NCBI RefSeq assembly: GCF_004310295.1
Contig: NZ_SISB01000042.1
Coordinates: forward strand, 1 to 60,675
From: Pseudomonas sp. BGI-2
Lineage (GTDB): Bacteria > Pseudomonadota > Gammaproteobacteria > Pseudomonadales > Pseudomonadaceae
Direction: 5' to 3'
DNA length: 60,675 nucleotides
A model generated the notes under the pieces. That model was not told where the DNA came from, made no database searches, and saw only the letters and a list, made by a program, of their open reading frames with translations. This document shows, piece after piece, positions 44,320-52,676 of this stretch (position 1 is its first letter; the number at the start of each line of letters is the position of its first letter). A program made the position numbers and the translations under genes.

Positions 44320-45213
44320 TCAGGCCTGGTTCAGTTGTGCTTTGAGCAGATCGCGGAAGGTTTGGATCAACGGCTCACGACTGCGGCCACGACGCACGAT
44401 CATCGAGAACGGGGCCTGATAACCAAAGGTCGCGGGCAGCAACACGCGCAAATCTCCCTTGTCCGCCCAAGCCTGGGCGTAGTGCTCCGGCAGGTAGCCA
44501 ATGTAGGCGCCGGACAGCACCAGAATCAGCTGGGCCTCCATACTTTCCACGGTGGCGGCGCTGTGTTTGAAACCGTGCCGGGCCAGTTCGGCCTGGCTCC
44601 AGTAACCACGGCCCACCATGCGCTGCTGGGTGATGACTTGTTCGGGAATGCGCCGCTCGGTGAAGAGCGGATGACGGCTGCTGCAATACAGCCAGTGTTG
44701 CTCGCGATAGAGCGGCATGTAGACCAGACCGCTCATGCGCGTGGAAAACGCGCCGATGGCCAGGTCGAGGCGGTTGTCTTGCACGCCGAGTTGCAATTCG
44801 TAAGGGCTCATGACCGACAGATGCAAATGCACGGCCGGGTGTTCCTGACTGTAGGCGCCGATGGCTTCGGCGAAGGGCAAGGCCTTGTCACTGACGGTGG
44901 AGTCGATGACGCCCAAGTTCAGCGTGCCGCGCAGCTCACCCTTCAACGCCGCCGCGTACTGTTCGAAACCTTCGAGCTCGCCCAACAGACGCAGGGTTTC
45001 TTGATGGAACAGTTCACCCTTGCTGGTCAGGCTGAAACCGCCACGACCGCGATGGCAGAGCACCAGACCAAGGGCGGCTTCGAGCTGGCTCATGTAGGTG
45101 CTGATGGCCGAGGTCGAGAGGTTGAGCTCTTGCTGGGCGTTGGCGAACCCCTGATGACGGACCACGCTGACGAAAATGCGCAGGAGTTTCAGGTCGGGTA
45201 AAGCGTTGGCCAT
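44320..45213 (-). CDS. gbuR: LysR-type regulator, probably GbuR
   Basis: 297 residues. The N-terminal HTH (LKLLRIFVSVVRHQGFANAQ, LNLSTSAISTYMSQLEAALG) is followed by a substrate-binding domain. It is divergent from the guanidinobutyrase gene, the arrangement I recall for gbuR (PA1422) and gbuA (PA1421) in P. aeruginosa, where GbuR activates gbuA in response to 4-guanidinobutyrate. A 24-bp dyad in the intergenic region (45436-45459) is a likely binding site. Confidence 0.8.
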   Translation of the reverse strand: MANALPDLKLLRIFVSVVRHQGFANAQQELNLSTSAISTYMSQLEAALGLVLCHRGRGGFSLTSKGELFHQETLRLLGELEGFEQYAAALKGELRGTLNLGVIDSTVSDKALPFAEAIGAYSQEHPAVHLHLSVMSPYELQLGVQDNRLDLAIGAFSTRMSGLVYMPLYREQHWLYCSSRHPLFTERRIPEQVITQQRMVGRGYWSQAELARHGFKHSAATVESMEAQLILVLSGAYIGYLPEHYAQAWADKGDLRVLLPATFGYQAPFSMIVRRGRSREPLIQTFRDLLKAQLNQA

Positions 45214-45260
45214 GGGGGGCTCCTGTTACAAGGATACGCGCGGTGCATCTGTGAAGACTC

Positions 45261-45362
45261 AACCCATGTGGGAGCGGGCTTGCTCGCGAAAGCGGTGTGT
45301 CAGGCAACATTGATATCGACTGACACGACGCCTTCGCGAGCAAGCCCGCTCCCACATGGGTT
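45261..45362. repeat. REP doublet (class TGTGGGAGCGGGC)
   Basis: Ends AACCCATGTGGGAGCGGGCT and AGCCCGCTCCCACATGGGTT, within the gbuR-gbuA intergenic region but apart from the operator-like dyad. Confidence 0.88.
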
Positions 45363-45435
45363 GTGGTGTTCAGCCTCTAAGTGACAGGCCACAGGGGGTC
45401 AGTGCATAGCGAGAAGTCTATCGCCCCCTCCGCCA

Positions 45436-45459
45436 TTAGTTTAGAAAAATCTGAACTAA
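45436..45459. promoter_or_regulatory. LysR-type operator candidate in the gbuR-gbuA region
   Basis: An interrupted dyad TTAGTT-T-AGA-AAAA-TCT-G-AACTAA, symmetric except for one position per arm. It contains T-N11-A spacing and lies about 124 bases before gbuA. It stands out in a GC-rich context and is the best candidate for the GbuR site. Confidence 0.55.
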
Positions 45460-45582
45460 GTATTTGCCCGTAGCGATTCTTCCCGGCCACTACATTTCGC
45501 AGAATCGGCCCCCAACGGTGCCCGTACCTCCCCGGAGCGGCGCAACCGACATAAATAAAACAACGACGATGAGGCCTTACCC

Positions 45583-46533
45583 GTGGACAAGATTCTTCAC
45601 CAACCACTGGGCGGCAATGAAATGCCGCGCTTCGGCGGCATCGCCACCATGATGCGACTCCCCCATTTGCCTACCGCTGCCGGCCTGGATGCTGCCTTTG
45701 TTGGCGTCCCCTTGGACATCGGCACCTCGCTGCGCCCCGGCACCCGTTTCGGACCTCGCGAAATCCGCGCTGAATCGGTGATGATCCGCCCGTACAACAT
45801 GGCCACCGGTGCTGCACCGTTCGACTCGCTGTCGGTCGCTGACATCGGTGATGTGGCGATCAACACGTTCAACCTGCTGGACGCCGTGCGGATCATCGAA
45901 GAGTCCTACGATGCCATCCTCGAGCACAACGTGATCCCGCTGACCCTAGGCGGCGACCACACCATCACTCTGCCCATCCTGCGTGCGATTCATAAGAAGC
46001 ACGGCAAGGTCGGCCTGGTGCACATCGACGCTCACGCCGATGTGAACGACCATATGTTCGGTGAGAAAATCGCCCACGGCACCACCTTCCGTCGCGCGGC
46101 CGAAGAAGGCCTGATCGACTGCGATCGCGTGGTACAAATCGGTCTGCGCGCTCAGGGTTACACCTCCGAAGACTTCAACTGGAGCCGTAAACAGGGCTTC
46201 CGCGTGGTTCAGGCTGAAGAGTGCTGGCACAAATCCCTGGCCCCATTGATGGCTGAAGTTCGCGAGAAAGTCGGCGGTGGTCCGGTGTACCTGAGTTTCG
46301 ACATCGACGGCATCGATCCAGCGTGGGCGCCAGGCACCGGCACCCCGGAAATCGGTGGTCTGACGACCATTCAGGCGATTGAGATCATTCGCGGCTGCCA
46401 AGGCCTCGACCTGATCGGCTGCGATCTGGTAGAAGTCTCGCCCGCTTACGACACCACCGGCAACACCTCGCTGCTGGCCGCCAACTTGCTGTACGAAATG
46501 CTCTGCGTACTGCCTGGCGTGGCCCACCGCTGA
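45583..46533 (+). CDS. gbuA: Guanidinobutyrase (agmatinase/ureohydrolase family)
   Basis: Mn-dependent enzyme that splits 4-guanidinobutyrate to 4-aminobutyrate and urea in the arginine dehydrogenase/oxidase branch of arginine use. 316 residues from a GTG. The N-terminus MDKILHQPLGGNEMPRFGGI and LRPGTRFGPREIRAESVMIR match P. aeruginosa GbuA. Metal-binding motifs are GGDHTI, HIDAHADVND and SFDIDGIDPAWAPGTG. Neighbours (an NTF2-like protein, an NCS1 permease and a Na+/solute symporter) fit uptake of the guanidino substrate. Confidence 0.92.
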   Translation: MDKILHQPLGGNEMPRFGGIATMMRLPHLPTAAGLDAAFVGVPLDIGTSLRPGTRFGPREIRAESVMIRPYNMATGAAPFDSLSVADIGDVAINTFNLLDAVRIIEESYDAILEHNVIPLTLGGDHTITLPILRAIHKKHGKVGLVHIDAHADVNDHMFGEKIAHGTTFRRAAEEGLIDCDRVVQIGLRAQGYTSEDFNWSRKQGFRVVQAEECWHKSLAPLMAEVREKVGGGPVYLSFDIDGIDPAWAPGTGTPEIGGLTTIQAIEIIRGCQGLDLIGCDLVEVSPAYDTTGNTSLLAANLLYEMLCVLPGVAHR

Positions 46534-46542
46534 GGATCGGTC

Positions 46543-46965
46543 ATGAACGAACGTGATCAGGTATTGAAAGCTGCCGCCGATCTGGTGACAGCCTTTGCCC
46601 GTAACGATCGCGAAGCCTACTTCGGCGCGTTCAGCGCCGATGCCAGCTTCGTGTTCTACACCCTCGAGCAGCCCCTGCTGTCGCGCGATGCCTACCAGGC
46701 GTTGTGGGACACCTGGCGCGCCGAGGATGGCTTCGAGGTGCTTGCGTGCACTTCAAGCAACGCCTTCGTCAGCCTGCAAGGTGACGTGGCGATTTTCATC
46801 CATGACGTGGCCACCGAGCTGCGCATGCAAGGGGAGCAACACTTCAGCCAGGAGCGCGAGACGATTGTTTTCAAGAAACAAGCGTCTGGCCTAGAACAAC
46901 AAGGCCTATGGCTGGCCTGCCACGAACATTTGTCCGCGATGCCGGAAGGGCTGCCACCCCCTTAG
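46543..46965 (+). CDS. NTF2-like (SnoaL/DUF4440-type) protein of the gbu cluster
   Basis: 140 residues: LKAAADLVTAFARNDREAYF, ADASFVFYTLEQPLLSRDAY, WDTWRAEDGFEVLACTSSNA and IFIHDVATELR, a cone-shaped NTF2 fold. It starts nine bases after gbuA, so it is cotranscribed. It corresponds by position to PA1420. Role unknown, perhaps a small-molecule binding or accessory protein. Confidence 0.78.
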   Translation: MNERDQVLKAAADLVTAFARNDREAYFGAFSADASFVFYTLEQPLLSRDAYQALWDTWRAEDGFEVLACTSSNAFVSLQGDVAIFIHDVATELRMQGEQHFSQERETIVFKKQASGLEQQGLWLACHEHLSAMPEGLPPP

Positions 46966-47019
46966 CCAAACAGGTGACGCTCACACACGATGAGCGCGCC
47001 TTTATGATCGGAGCTGATC

Positions 47020-48531
47020 ATGAATAACAACAACAAAGACCAAAGCCTTACGCACATTGAAACCTACGGGGTCGAACAGATCCCGGACAGCGAACGCACC
47101 GCAGGCCCGACGGATTTGTTCCGGATGATCTTCGGTGGTTCCAACACTTTTGCCACCGCCGTGCTCGGCAGTTTCCCGGTACTGTTCGGCCTGTCTTTTC
47201 AGGCGGGCGTCTGGGCGATTGTGCTGGGCGTGTTGCTGGGCTCGCTGATCCTCGCGCCAATGGGCCTGTTCGGCCCGATCAATGGCACCAACAACGCCGT
47301 GTCTTCCGGTGCGCACTTCGGCGTCCACGGGCGGATCGTCGGTTCGTTCCTGTCGCTGTTGACCGCCATCGCCTTCTTCTCGCTCTCGGTGTGGAGTTCG
47401 GGTGATGCGCTGATCGGTGGCGCCAAACGCCTGATCGGTTTGCCGGAAACCGACCTGACCCTGGGCCTGGCCTACGGTCTGTTCGCGATTCTGGTGCTGA
47501 CGGTTTGCATCTATGGCTTCCGTTTCCTGTTGTGGGTCAACAAGATCGCCGTGTGGAGCGCCAGCCTGCTGTTCCTGCTGGGTATTTTCGCTTTTGCCGG
47601 GCCTTTCGATGTGAACTACGCCGGCACGGTGAGCATGGGGCAACCGGGTTTCTGGGCAGCCTTCATCGGCGCAGCGCTGGTGGCGATGAGCAACCCGATT
47701 TCCTTCGGTGCGTTCCTCGGTGACTGGTCGCGGTACATCCCGCGTGACACCTCCAAGCGCCGGATCATGGCGGCGGTGGTGATCTCGCAGATCGCGACCT
47801 TTATCCCGTTCCTGTTCGGCCTCGCCACCGCCACCATCGTAGCGATCAAGGCACCGGACTACATCGCGGCCAACAACTACGTCGGCGGTCTGCTCGCGGT
47901 CTCTCCGAGCTGGTTCTTCCTGCCGGTGTGCCTGATCGCGGTGATCGGCGGCATGTCCACCGGCACTACTTCGCTCTATGGCACGGGGCTGGACATGTCC
48001 AGCGTGTTCCCTCGGGTGCTGTCGCGGGTCAAGGCGACGTTGCTGATCGGGGTGATGTCGATTGCCTTTATCTTCATCGGGCGCTTTGCGGCGAACCTGG
48101 TGCAGAGCGTGTCGACCTTCGCCGTGCTGATCATCACCTGCACCACTCCGTGGATGGTGATCATGATCATCGGTCTGCTGGTGCGTCGCGGCTTCTATTG
48201 CCCGGATGATCTGCAAGTGTTCACCCGCGGCGAGAAAGGTGGCCGCTACTGGTTCACCCACGGCTGGAACTGGCGTGGGTTGGGTGCCTGGATCCCGAGT
48301 GCACTGGTGGGTTTGTGCTTTGTGAACCTGCCGGGGCAATTCGTTGGCCCGTTGGGTGACCTGGCGGGAGGCATCGACATCAGCCTGCCGGTCACCCTCG
48401 GCCTGGCGTCGCTGGTGTACCTGACGCTGCTGAGCCTGTTCCCAGAACCGGCTGCGGTTTTCGGGCCGAATGATGCACGCAGCAAGGGCACGGATTCGCT
48501 CGGTAAACCGGCGATGCGACAAGCCGCCTGA
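47020..48531 (+). CDS. NCS1-family (cytosine/purine-type) permease
   Basis: 503 residues with twelve hydrophobic segments. ERTAGPTDLFRMIFGGSNTF at the start, MGLFGPINGTNNAVSSGAHF, and SNPISFGAFLGDWSRYIPRD fit the NCS1 pattern. It is in the gbu cluster (PA1419 position), so guanidino compounds or related nitrogen sources are a more likely substrate than nucleobases. That is inference from context. Confidence 0.83.
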   Translation: MNNNNKDQSLTHIETYGVEQIPDSERTAGPTDLFRMIFGGSNTFATAVLGSFPVLFGLSFQAGVWAIVLGVLLGSLILAPMGLFGPINGTNNAVSSGAHFGVHGRIVGSFLSLLTAIAFFSLSVWSSGDALIGGAKRLIGLPETDLTLGLAYGLFAILVLTVCIYGFRFLLWVNKIAVWSASLLFLLGIFAFAGPFDVNYAGTVSMGQPGFWAAFIGAALVAMSNPISFGAFLGDWSRYIPRDTSKRRIMAAVVISQIATFIPFLFGLATATIVAIKAPDYIAANNYVGGLLAVSPSWFFLPVCLIAVIGGMSTGTTSLYGTGLDMSSVFPRVLSRVKATLLIGVMSIAFIFIGRFAANLVQSVSTFAVLIITCTTPWMVIMIIGLLVRRGFYCPDDLQVFTRGEKGGRYWFTHGWNWRGLGAWIPSALVGLCFVNLPGQFVGPLGDLAGGIDISLPVTLGLASLVYLTLLSLFPEPAAVFGPNDARSKGTDSLGKPAMRQAA

Positions 48532-48564
48532 TTCAACGCATTTACCTGTGGTCAACGCATTACC

Positions 48565-48656
48565 TGTAGGAGCGAGGCTTGCCCGCGAAGGCGGCGGCAC
48601 ATTCAACATCAATGTTGACTGACACACCGCCTTCGCGGGCAAGCCTCGCTCCTACA
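48565..48656. repeat. REP doublet (class TGTAGGAGCGAGGCTTGCCC)
   Basis: TGTAGGAGCGAGGCTTGCCC and its complement at the right end, between the two transporter genes. It may separate their transcripts. Confidence 0.88.
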
Positions 48657-48725
48657 AGGAATGGGTATTTCCACAGGAATTGATTTTCGCCTCACCATAA
48701 AAAAGACAATCGGAGACACGCCATC

Positions 48726-50105
48726 ATGGCTTTGGATTTATTCGTCGTACTCATCTACGCCGCCGCGATGCTGATACTCGGCTACTACGGCATGCGCAAG
48801 GCCAAGACCAACGAAGACTTTTTGGTCGCCGGTCGTAACCTCGGTCCGGGCCTGTACATGGGCACCATGGCCGCTACCGTTCTGGGCGGCGCCTCTACCG
48901 TCGGCACCGTGCGCCTGGGCTACGTCCATGGCATCTCCGGTTTCTGGCTCTGCGCGGCCCTCGGTTGCGGGATCGTGGCGCTGAATCTGTTCCTCGCCAA
49001 ACCGCTGCTGAAACTGAAAATCTACACCGTTACCCAGGTGCTGGAAAAACGCTACAACCCGATGGCCCGCTCCGCGAGCGCGGTGATCATGCTGGCGTAT
49101 GCGCTGATGATCGGCGTGGTCTCGATCCTGGCCATTGGCACCGTGCTGCAAGTGCTGTTCGACCTGCCGTTCTGGCTGTCGGTATTGGTCGGCGGTGGCG
49201 TGGTGGTGATCTATTCGGCGATCGGCGGCATGTGGTCCCTGACCCTGACCGACATCGTCCAGTTCGTCATCAAGACCGTGGGCCTGATGTTCATCCTGTT
49301 GCCAATATGCCTGTACCGCGTCGGTGGTTGGGATGAGTTGGTGTTGAAACTGCCGGCAACCGCCTTCAGCTTCACCACGATTGGCTGGGACACCATCATC
49401 ACCTACTTCATGATCTACTTCTTCGGGATCCTGATCGGCCAGGACATCTGGCAGCGTGTGTTCACCGTCAGAAGCGCCAAAGTGGCTCAGGTCGCCGGTA
49501 CATTCGCAGGCTTCTACTGCATCCTTTACGGACTGGCCTGCGCCCTGATCGGCATGGCCGCTCATGTGCTGATCCCGGACCTGGACAACGTCAACAACGC
49601 CTTCGCCGCCATCGTCAAACTGTCCCTGCCGGACGGTATCCGTGGCCTGGTCATCGCAGCGGCACTGGCCGCCATGATGTCCACCGCCAGCGCTGGCCTG
49701 CTCGCCGCCGCCACCACTCTGACCGAAGACCTGCTGCCGAAACTGCGCGGTGGTAAACAGTCGAGCCTGGGCATCAACCGCCTGTTCACCCTGCTGACCG
49801 GCATCGCCGTGCTGGGTATCGCGCTGGTGGTGAACGACGTGATCAGCGCCCTGACCCTGGCCTACAACCTGCTGGTGGGCGGCATGCTGATCCCGCTGAT
49901 CGGTGCAATCTTCTGGAAACGCGCAACTACCGCCGGCGCTATCGCCAGCATGGGCATGGGCTTTGCCACCGCGCTGCTGTTCATGATCAAGGACGGTATG
50001 GACGCCAATACCCCGATCTACTACAGCCTCGGTGTGGGTCTGGTGAGCTTCGTCGTGGTCAGCTTGCTGTCCCGTCGCCCGGCAGCGGTGGCGAGCGCCA
50101 TCTAA
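48726..50105 (+). CDS. Sodium:solute symporter (SSS family)
   Basis: 459 residues with about thirteen TM segments. DFLVAGRNLGPGLYMGTMAA, TVLGGASTVGTVRLGYVHGI and GQDIWQRVFTVRSAKVAQVA are sodium-symporter signatures. The position matches PA1418. It probably takes up the substrate of the gbu pathway with Na+. A strong terminator follows. Confidence 0.87.
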   Translation: MALDLFVVLIYAAAMLILGYYGMRKAKTNEDFLVAGRNLGPGLYMGTMAATVLGGASTVGTVRLGYVHGISGFWLCAALGCGIVALNLFLAKPLLKLKIYTVTQVLEKRYNPMARSASAVIMLAYALMIGVVSILAIGTVLQVLFDLPFWLSVLVGGGVVVIYSAIGGMWSLTLTDIVQFVIKTVGLMFILLPICLYRVGGWDELVLKLPATAFSFTTIGWDTIITYFMIYFFGILIGQDIWQRVFTVRSAKVAQVAGTFAGFYCILYGLACALIGMAAHVLIPDLDNVNNAFAAIVKLSLPDGIRGLVIAAALAAMMSTASAGLLAAATTLTEDLLPKLRGGKQSSLGINRLFTLLTGIAVLGIALVVNDVISALTLAYNLLVGGMLIPLIGAIFWKRATTAGAIASMGMGFATALLFMIKDGMDANTPIYYSLGVGLVSFVVVSLLSRRPAAVASAI

Positions 50106-50136
50106 GCTTTCCATAACGACTTGATGCTTTCTTCGA

Positions 50137-50170
50137 CGGGTGTGGCGTCGGTTGCCACACCCGTTTTTTT
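50137..50170 (+). terminator. Rho-independent terminator after the symporter gene
   Basis: A 10-bp perfect stem CGGGTGTGGC / GCCACACCCG with a 7-nt loop and seven T residues directly after it. Confidence 0.9.
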
Positions 50171-50189
50171 CGTCTGAAGGAAACTGCTT

Positions 50190-50915
50190 ATGAAGATCGT
50201 CAACCGCGACCAGTGGTTCGAGGTCAAACAGCTCAGTGACGGCATTCGGCTGATTCATGAGCCTTATATCCGGCCCTTCTACCGCTGCAATCTCTGGCAC
50301 ATTCAGGGGCGCGACAAGGACTTGCTGCTGGACAGCGGTTCCGGGCTCGTGAGCCTGCGCGAACAACTGCCGTGGATCACCGAGCGGCCCTTGGTGGCGG
50401 TGGCCAGTCATTGCCATTTCGACCACATCGCGGGACATCACGAATTTCCTGAACGTCTGGTACATCCGGCCGAAGCCGACATCCTGGCGGCACCTGACGG
50501 CGAAAACGATTTGAGCCGGGCATTTGTCGGTGACGAGATGTTCGAGGCGCATCCGGATTGTCCGCTGTGCTACGCCGAATACCGGGTCAAAGCCGCACCG
50601 GCCACGGGGATGATTGAAGAAGGCGACGTGCTGGATCTGGGCAACCGCGTGCTGCACGTGCTGCACACGCCGGGGCATTCACCGGGTGGCATCAGCCTGT
50701 ATGAAGCCGCGACCGAGACCCTGTTCAGCGGCGACATCGTCTACGACGGTCCGCTGATCGAAGACGCCTACCACTCCAATCTCGACGACTACGCCCGCAG
50801 CCTGCAACGCTTGCGCGCGCTGCCGATCCGCACGGTACACGGCGGGCATTTCGGCAGTTTTTCCGGGGAGCATTTGCGCACGATGATTGACGAGTGGCAG
50901 CGCTCACATGCCTGA
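50190..50915 (+). CDS. Metallo-beta-lactamase-fold hydrolase
   Basis: 241 residues. Zinc motif HCHFDH at 74-79, further ligands in HTPGHSPGG and LFSGDIVYDG, and C-terminal VHGGHFGSF. It resembles glyoxalase-II/lactonase-type hydrolases. No substrate is indicated. ATG with GAAGGAAA upstream. The ACP-like gene follows by 55 bases. Confidence 0.85.
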   Translation: MKIVNRDQWFEVKQLSDGIRLIHEPYIRPFYRCNLWHIQGRDKDLLLDSGSGLVSLREQLPWITERPLVAVASHCHFDHIAGHHEFPERLVHPAEADILAAPDGENDLSRAFVGDEMFEAHPDCPLCYAEYRVKAAPATGMIEEGDVLDLGNRVLHVLHTPGHSPGGISLYEAATETLFSGDIVYDGPLIEDAYHSNLDDYARSLQRLRALPIRTVHGGHFGSFSGEHLRTMIDEWQRSHA

Positions 50916-50970
50916 AGCCTGCTGTACTCAAGCGCAAGGACAACAACAATAACGCCCTCGAAGAACCACC

Positions 50971-51222
50971 ATGAAAAGAGCTGCCGTTCGTGCCGCCGTG
51001 CATCGTTTTATCAGCCGCCTGCTGGAGGGTCAGGATGACTTCGACGACAACGCCAACCTGGCGCAGTTGGGATTGGATAAACAGGATATCGAAGAGCTGA
51101 TCTTCCATCTGGAGGATGAGCTGGGGTTGACGGCGTTTACGGCGGAGGAAGACCGGATGCTCAAGAACGCCAGGACGGCGAATGATTTGAGTCGGTTTTT
51201 GATGGAGATCGGGCGGGATTGA
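50971..51222 (+). CDS. Acyl-carrier-protein-like protein without the phosphopantetheine serine
   Basis: 83 residues with an ACP helical pattern: VRAAVHRFISRLL, DDFDDNANLAQLG, LDKQDIEELIFHLEDELGL. In true ACPs the motif is DSL at the start of helix II; here it is DKQ, so Lys replaces the attachment serine and the protein cannot carry a 4'-phosphopantetheine there. It may be a binding or regulatory ACP mimic. No fatty-acid or polyketide gene is adjacent. Confidence 0.7.
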   Translation: MKRAAVRAAVHRFISRLLEGQDDFDDNANLAQLGLDKQDIEELIFHLEDELGLTAFTAEEDRMLKNARTANDLSRFLMEIGRD

Positions 51223-51280
51223 GACGGGTTGCCAACTACTCACCAGTTGGCAATCAAGAATAACTTAGTGAACACACCAC

Positions 51281-51432
51281 ACTGTGGCGAGGGGATTTAT
51301 CCCCGTTGGGCTGCAGAGCGGCCCCAAGACCATTCGACCGGGTTGTATCAGGTTGACCGCGTCAGGCTATTTACCGCTGCTTCGCAGCCGAACGGGGCGG
51401 TGCGACATTTCGCCAAATTCCCTCGCCACAAC
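51281..51432. repeat. Degenerate long inverted repeat (class TGTGGCGAGGGGATTTATCC)
   Basis: It begins ACTGTGGCGAGGGGATTTAT and ends near CCCTCGCCACA, with a GCTTCGCAGCCGAACGGGG arm inside. The right arm is partly replaced by unrelated bases compared with the intact copy at 19648-19784. Confidence 0.7.
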
Positions 51433-51481
51433 AGCCCCCTTGCCACAACAAGCCCGCTCGCCACGGGCCTCGTGTTGGCAG

Positions 51482-51610
51482 TTACCGGCGGCGCTGCTGG
51501 CGTCGACGCTGTTCGTCGTCAGTGCGAATAGGCACAGGTTGCAGAGGCGGTTCAATCAAACCGAGTGCAACACCCAGATCGTGCAGCCAGTTTTGGATTT
51601 TCTCTTTCAT
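51482..51610 (-). CDS. PA1414-family small protein (SicX-type locus)
   Basis: 42 residues, MKEKIQNWLHDLGVALGLIE then PPLQPVPIRTDDEQ and an Arg/Gln-rich tail. ATG with AAGGGGG five bases upstream. The sequence and its place beside the gbu cluster match my recollection of PA1414 of P. aeruginosa, a low-oxygen-induced transcript later described as the sRNA SicX. Whether the peptide is made, the RNA is the active product, or both, cannot be told here. A TATTAT hexamer (51667-51672 on the complement) could be its -10. Confidence 0.6.
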   Translation of the reverse strand: MKEKIQNWLHDLGVALGLIEPPLQPVPIRTDDEQRRRQQRRR

Positions 51611-51799
51611 GGTGCCCCCTTCAGGGTAGTGCCGAGCGACCGGAATTCTGTGGCCCCTTCGCACTGATAATAGTCCGAAGTCCTACGCATTGCTCGCCCA
51701 AATCCGCAATGATCTGTTACTGAATTGATCAAAATACCTGACCGATAGTTCAAGCTATCGCCGAAGCCTGAATCGGCGCCGACGGATAGACGCCTGTTG

Positions 51800-52200
51800 C
51801 TGCTCAATCCACGCGTTCAGGTTGGCCCCGACCATGCCCTTGGCGCCACATCAACCACGTCGTCGCGCGGGCAAACGGCTCCGCCAGAGGGTGCACCGCC
51901 ACGCTTTCGCGCCCGGCAGGCTGGCAAGCTGGCAAGCTGGCAAGCATCGACTCCGACATCAGCGCCACGCCCGAGCCGGCAATCACACACGCCTGCATTC
52001 CCGGATAGGATTCGATCTCCATCGCCCGGCCCATGGCCGCGTGGTCATGGGCAAACCAGGCTTCCAGACGCATCCGGTACGAACAGCCCTGACGAAAGGT
52101 AAACACCTACCGTCCTTCCACATCCAGGGCGTTACGTACCGGCGGGTGATCAGCCTCGCTGATCAAATGCCGCACTTGCTCAGTGAAGGTCGGATCGACC
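51800..52200 (-). pseudogene. LysR-type regulator, decayed substrate-binding part
   Basis: The frame reads SEADHPPVRNALDVEGR, then an in-frame TAG at 52107-52109, then VFTFRQGCSYRMRLEAWFAH...SYPGMQACVIAGSGVALM, typical of LysR effector domains. Near the C-terminus a one-base insertion shifts the frame; restoring it gives the natural end GANLNAWIEQQQ. Between them an 8-bp unit CTGGCAAG is repeated three times (51921-51944), adding residues. The DNA-binding domain is absent. It is clearly non-functional. Confidence 0.8.
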
Positions 52201-52254
52201 TGACCGCCGCCGGTCTGATTGGCCGCACCGAACGCAGCCACTTCCAGCCATCAA

Positions 52255-52676
52255 GGCATTGGCCGTCTAGGTGTGATCTACGGGTTGTACGGTTTGGGCT
52301 ACATCATCCCCGCCACTTTCCTTTCGCAAATGGCCAGCGCTCAGTTTCATGGCCAATGGCAGGCCGACCTGTTCTGGCCGTGCTTCGGCCTGGCGTCGGC
52401 CATTGGGTTGGTGCTGCAATTGGTGATGCAACGTTCCCGGGAACTGCGCCCCACGCCACCCAACACAACACCGGGCTGCTGACGGCGTGCTTCGCCGTGG
52501 GTCAGCTCGCCGGACCGTTGCTGGCAGCAATGAGCAGCCAATTCAGTGGTGGTTTGCAGCCAGCGCTGGTACTCGCCGGCAGCGGATTACTCGTGGCCGG
52601 CGGGCTGTTGTTGCGTCCGGTCACTGCTGCCCAAGGGCTTTGCGCAAACGACGGCGCACCCACTGCTCAGCGCTGA
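52255..52676 (+). pseudogene. YbfB/YjiJ-type MFS transporter remnant
   Basis: Fragments GVIYGLYGLGYIIPATFLSQ and QFHGQWQADLFWPCFGLASA are in one frame and HNTGLLTACFAVGQLAGPLL with FSGGLQPALVLAGSGLLVAG in another, so a frameshift lies near 52455. The join GLVL/QLVMQRSREL also looks like an internal deletion. The N-terminal TM segments are missing. It probably formed a divergent pair with the neighbouring LysR remnant. Its end overlaps the convergent EamA gene. Confidence 0.8.

Noticed and set aside
48738..50678. 646-codon minus-strand frame across the symporter and MBL genes (and a similar one at 47002-48642)
   Set aside because: Antisense to two well-supported genes, crosses a strong terminator, and has shadow-frame composition.
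51725..51732. TTGATCAA as an Anr/FNR box for the PA1414-type gene
   Set aside because: The required TTGAT-N4-ATCAA spacing is not present and the distance to the TATTAT element is wrong for a class II site.
51822..52676. 284-codon plus-strand frame
   Set aside because: Only its last third is real (the MFS remnant); the rest is antisense to the LysR remnant.
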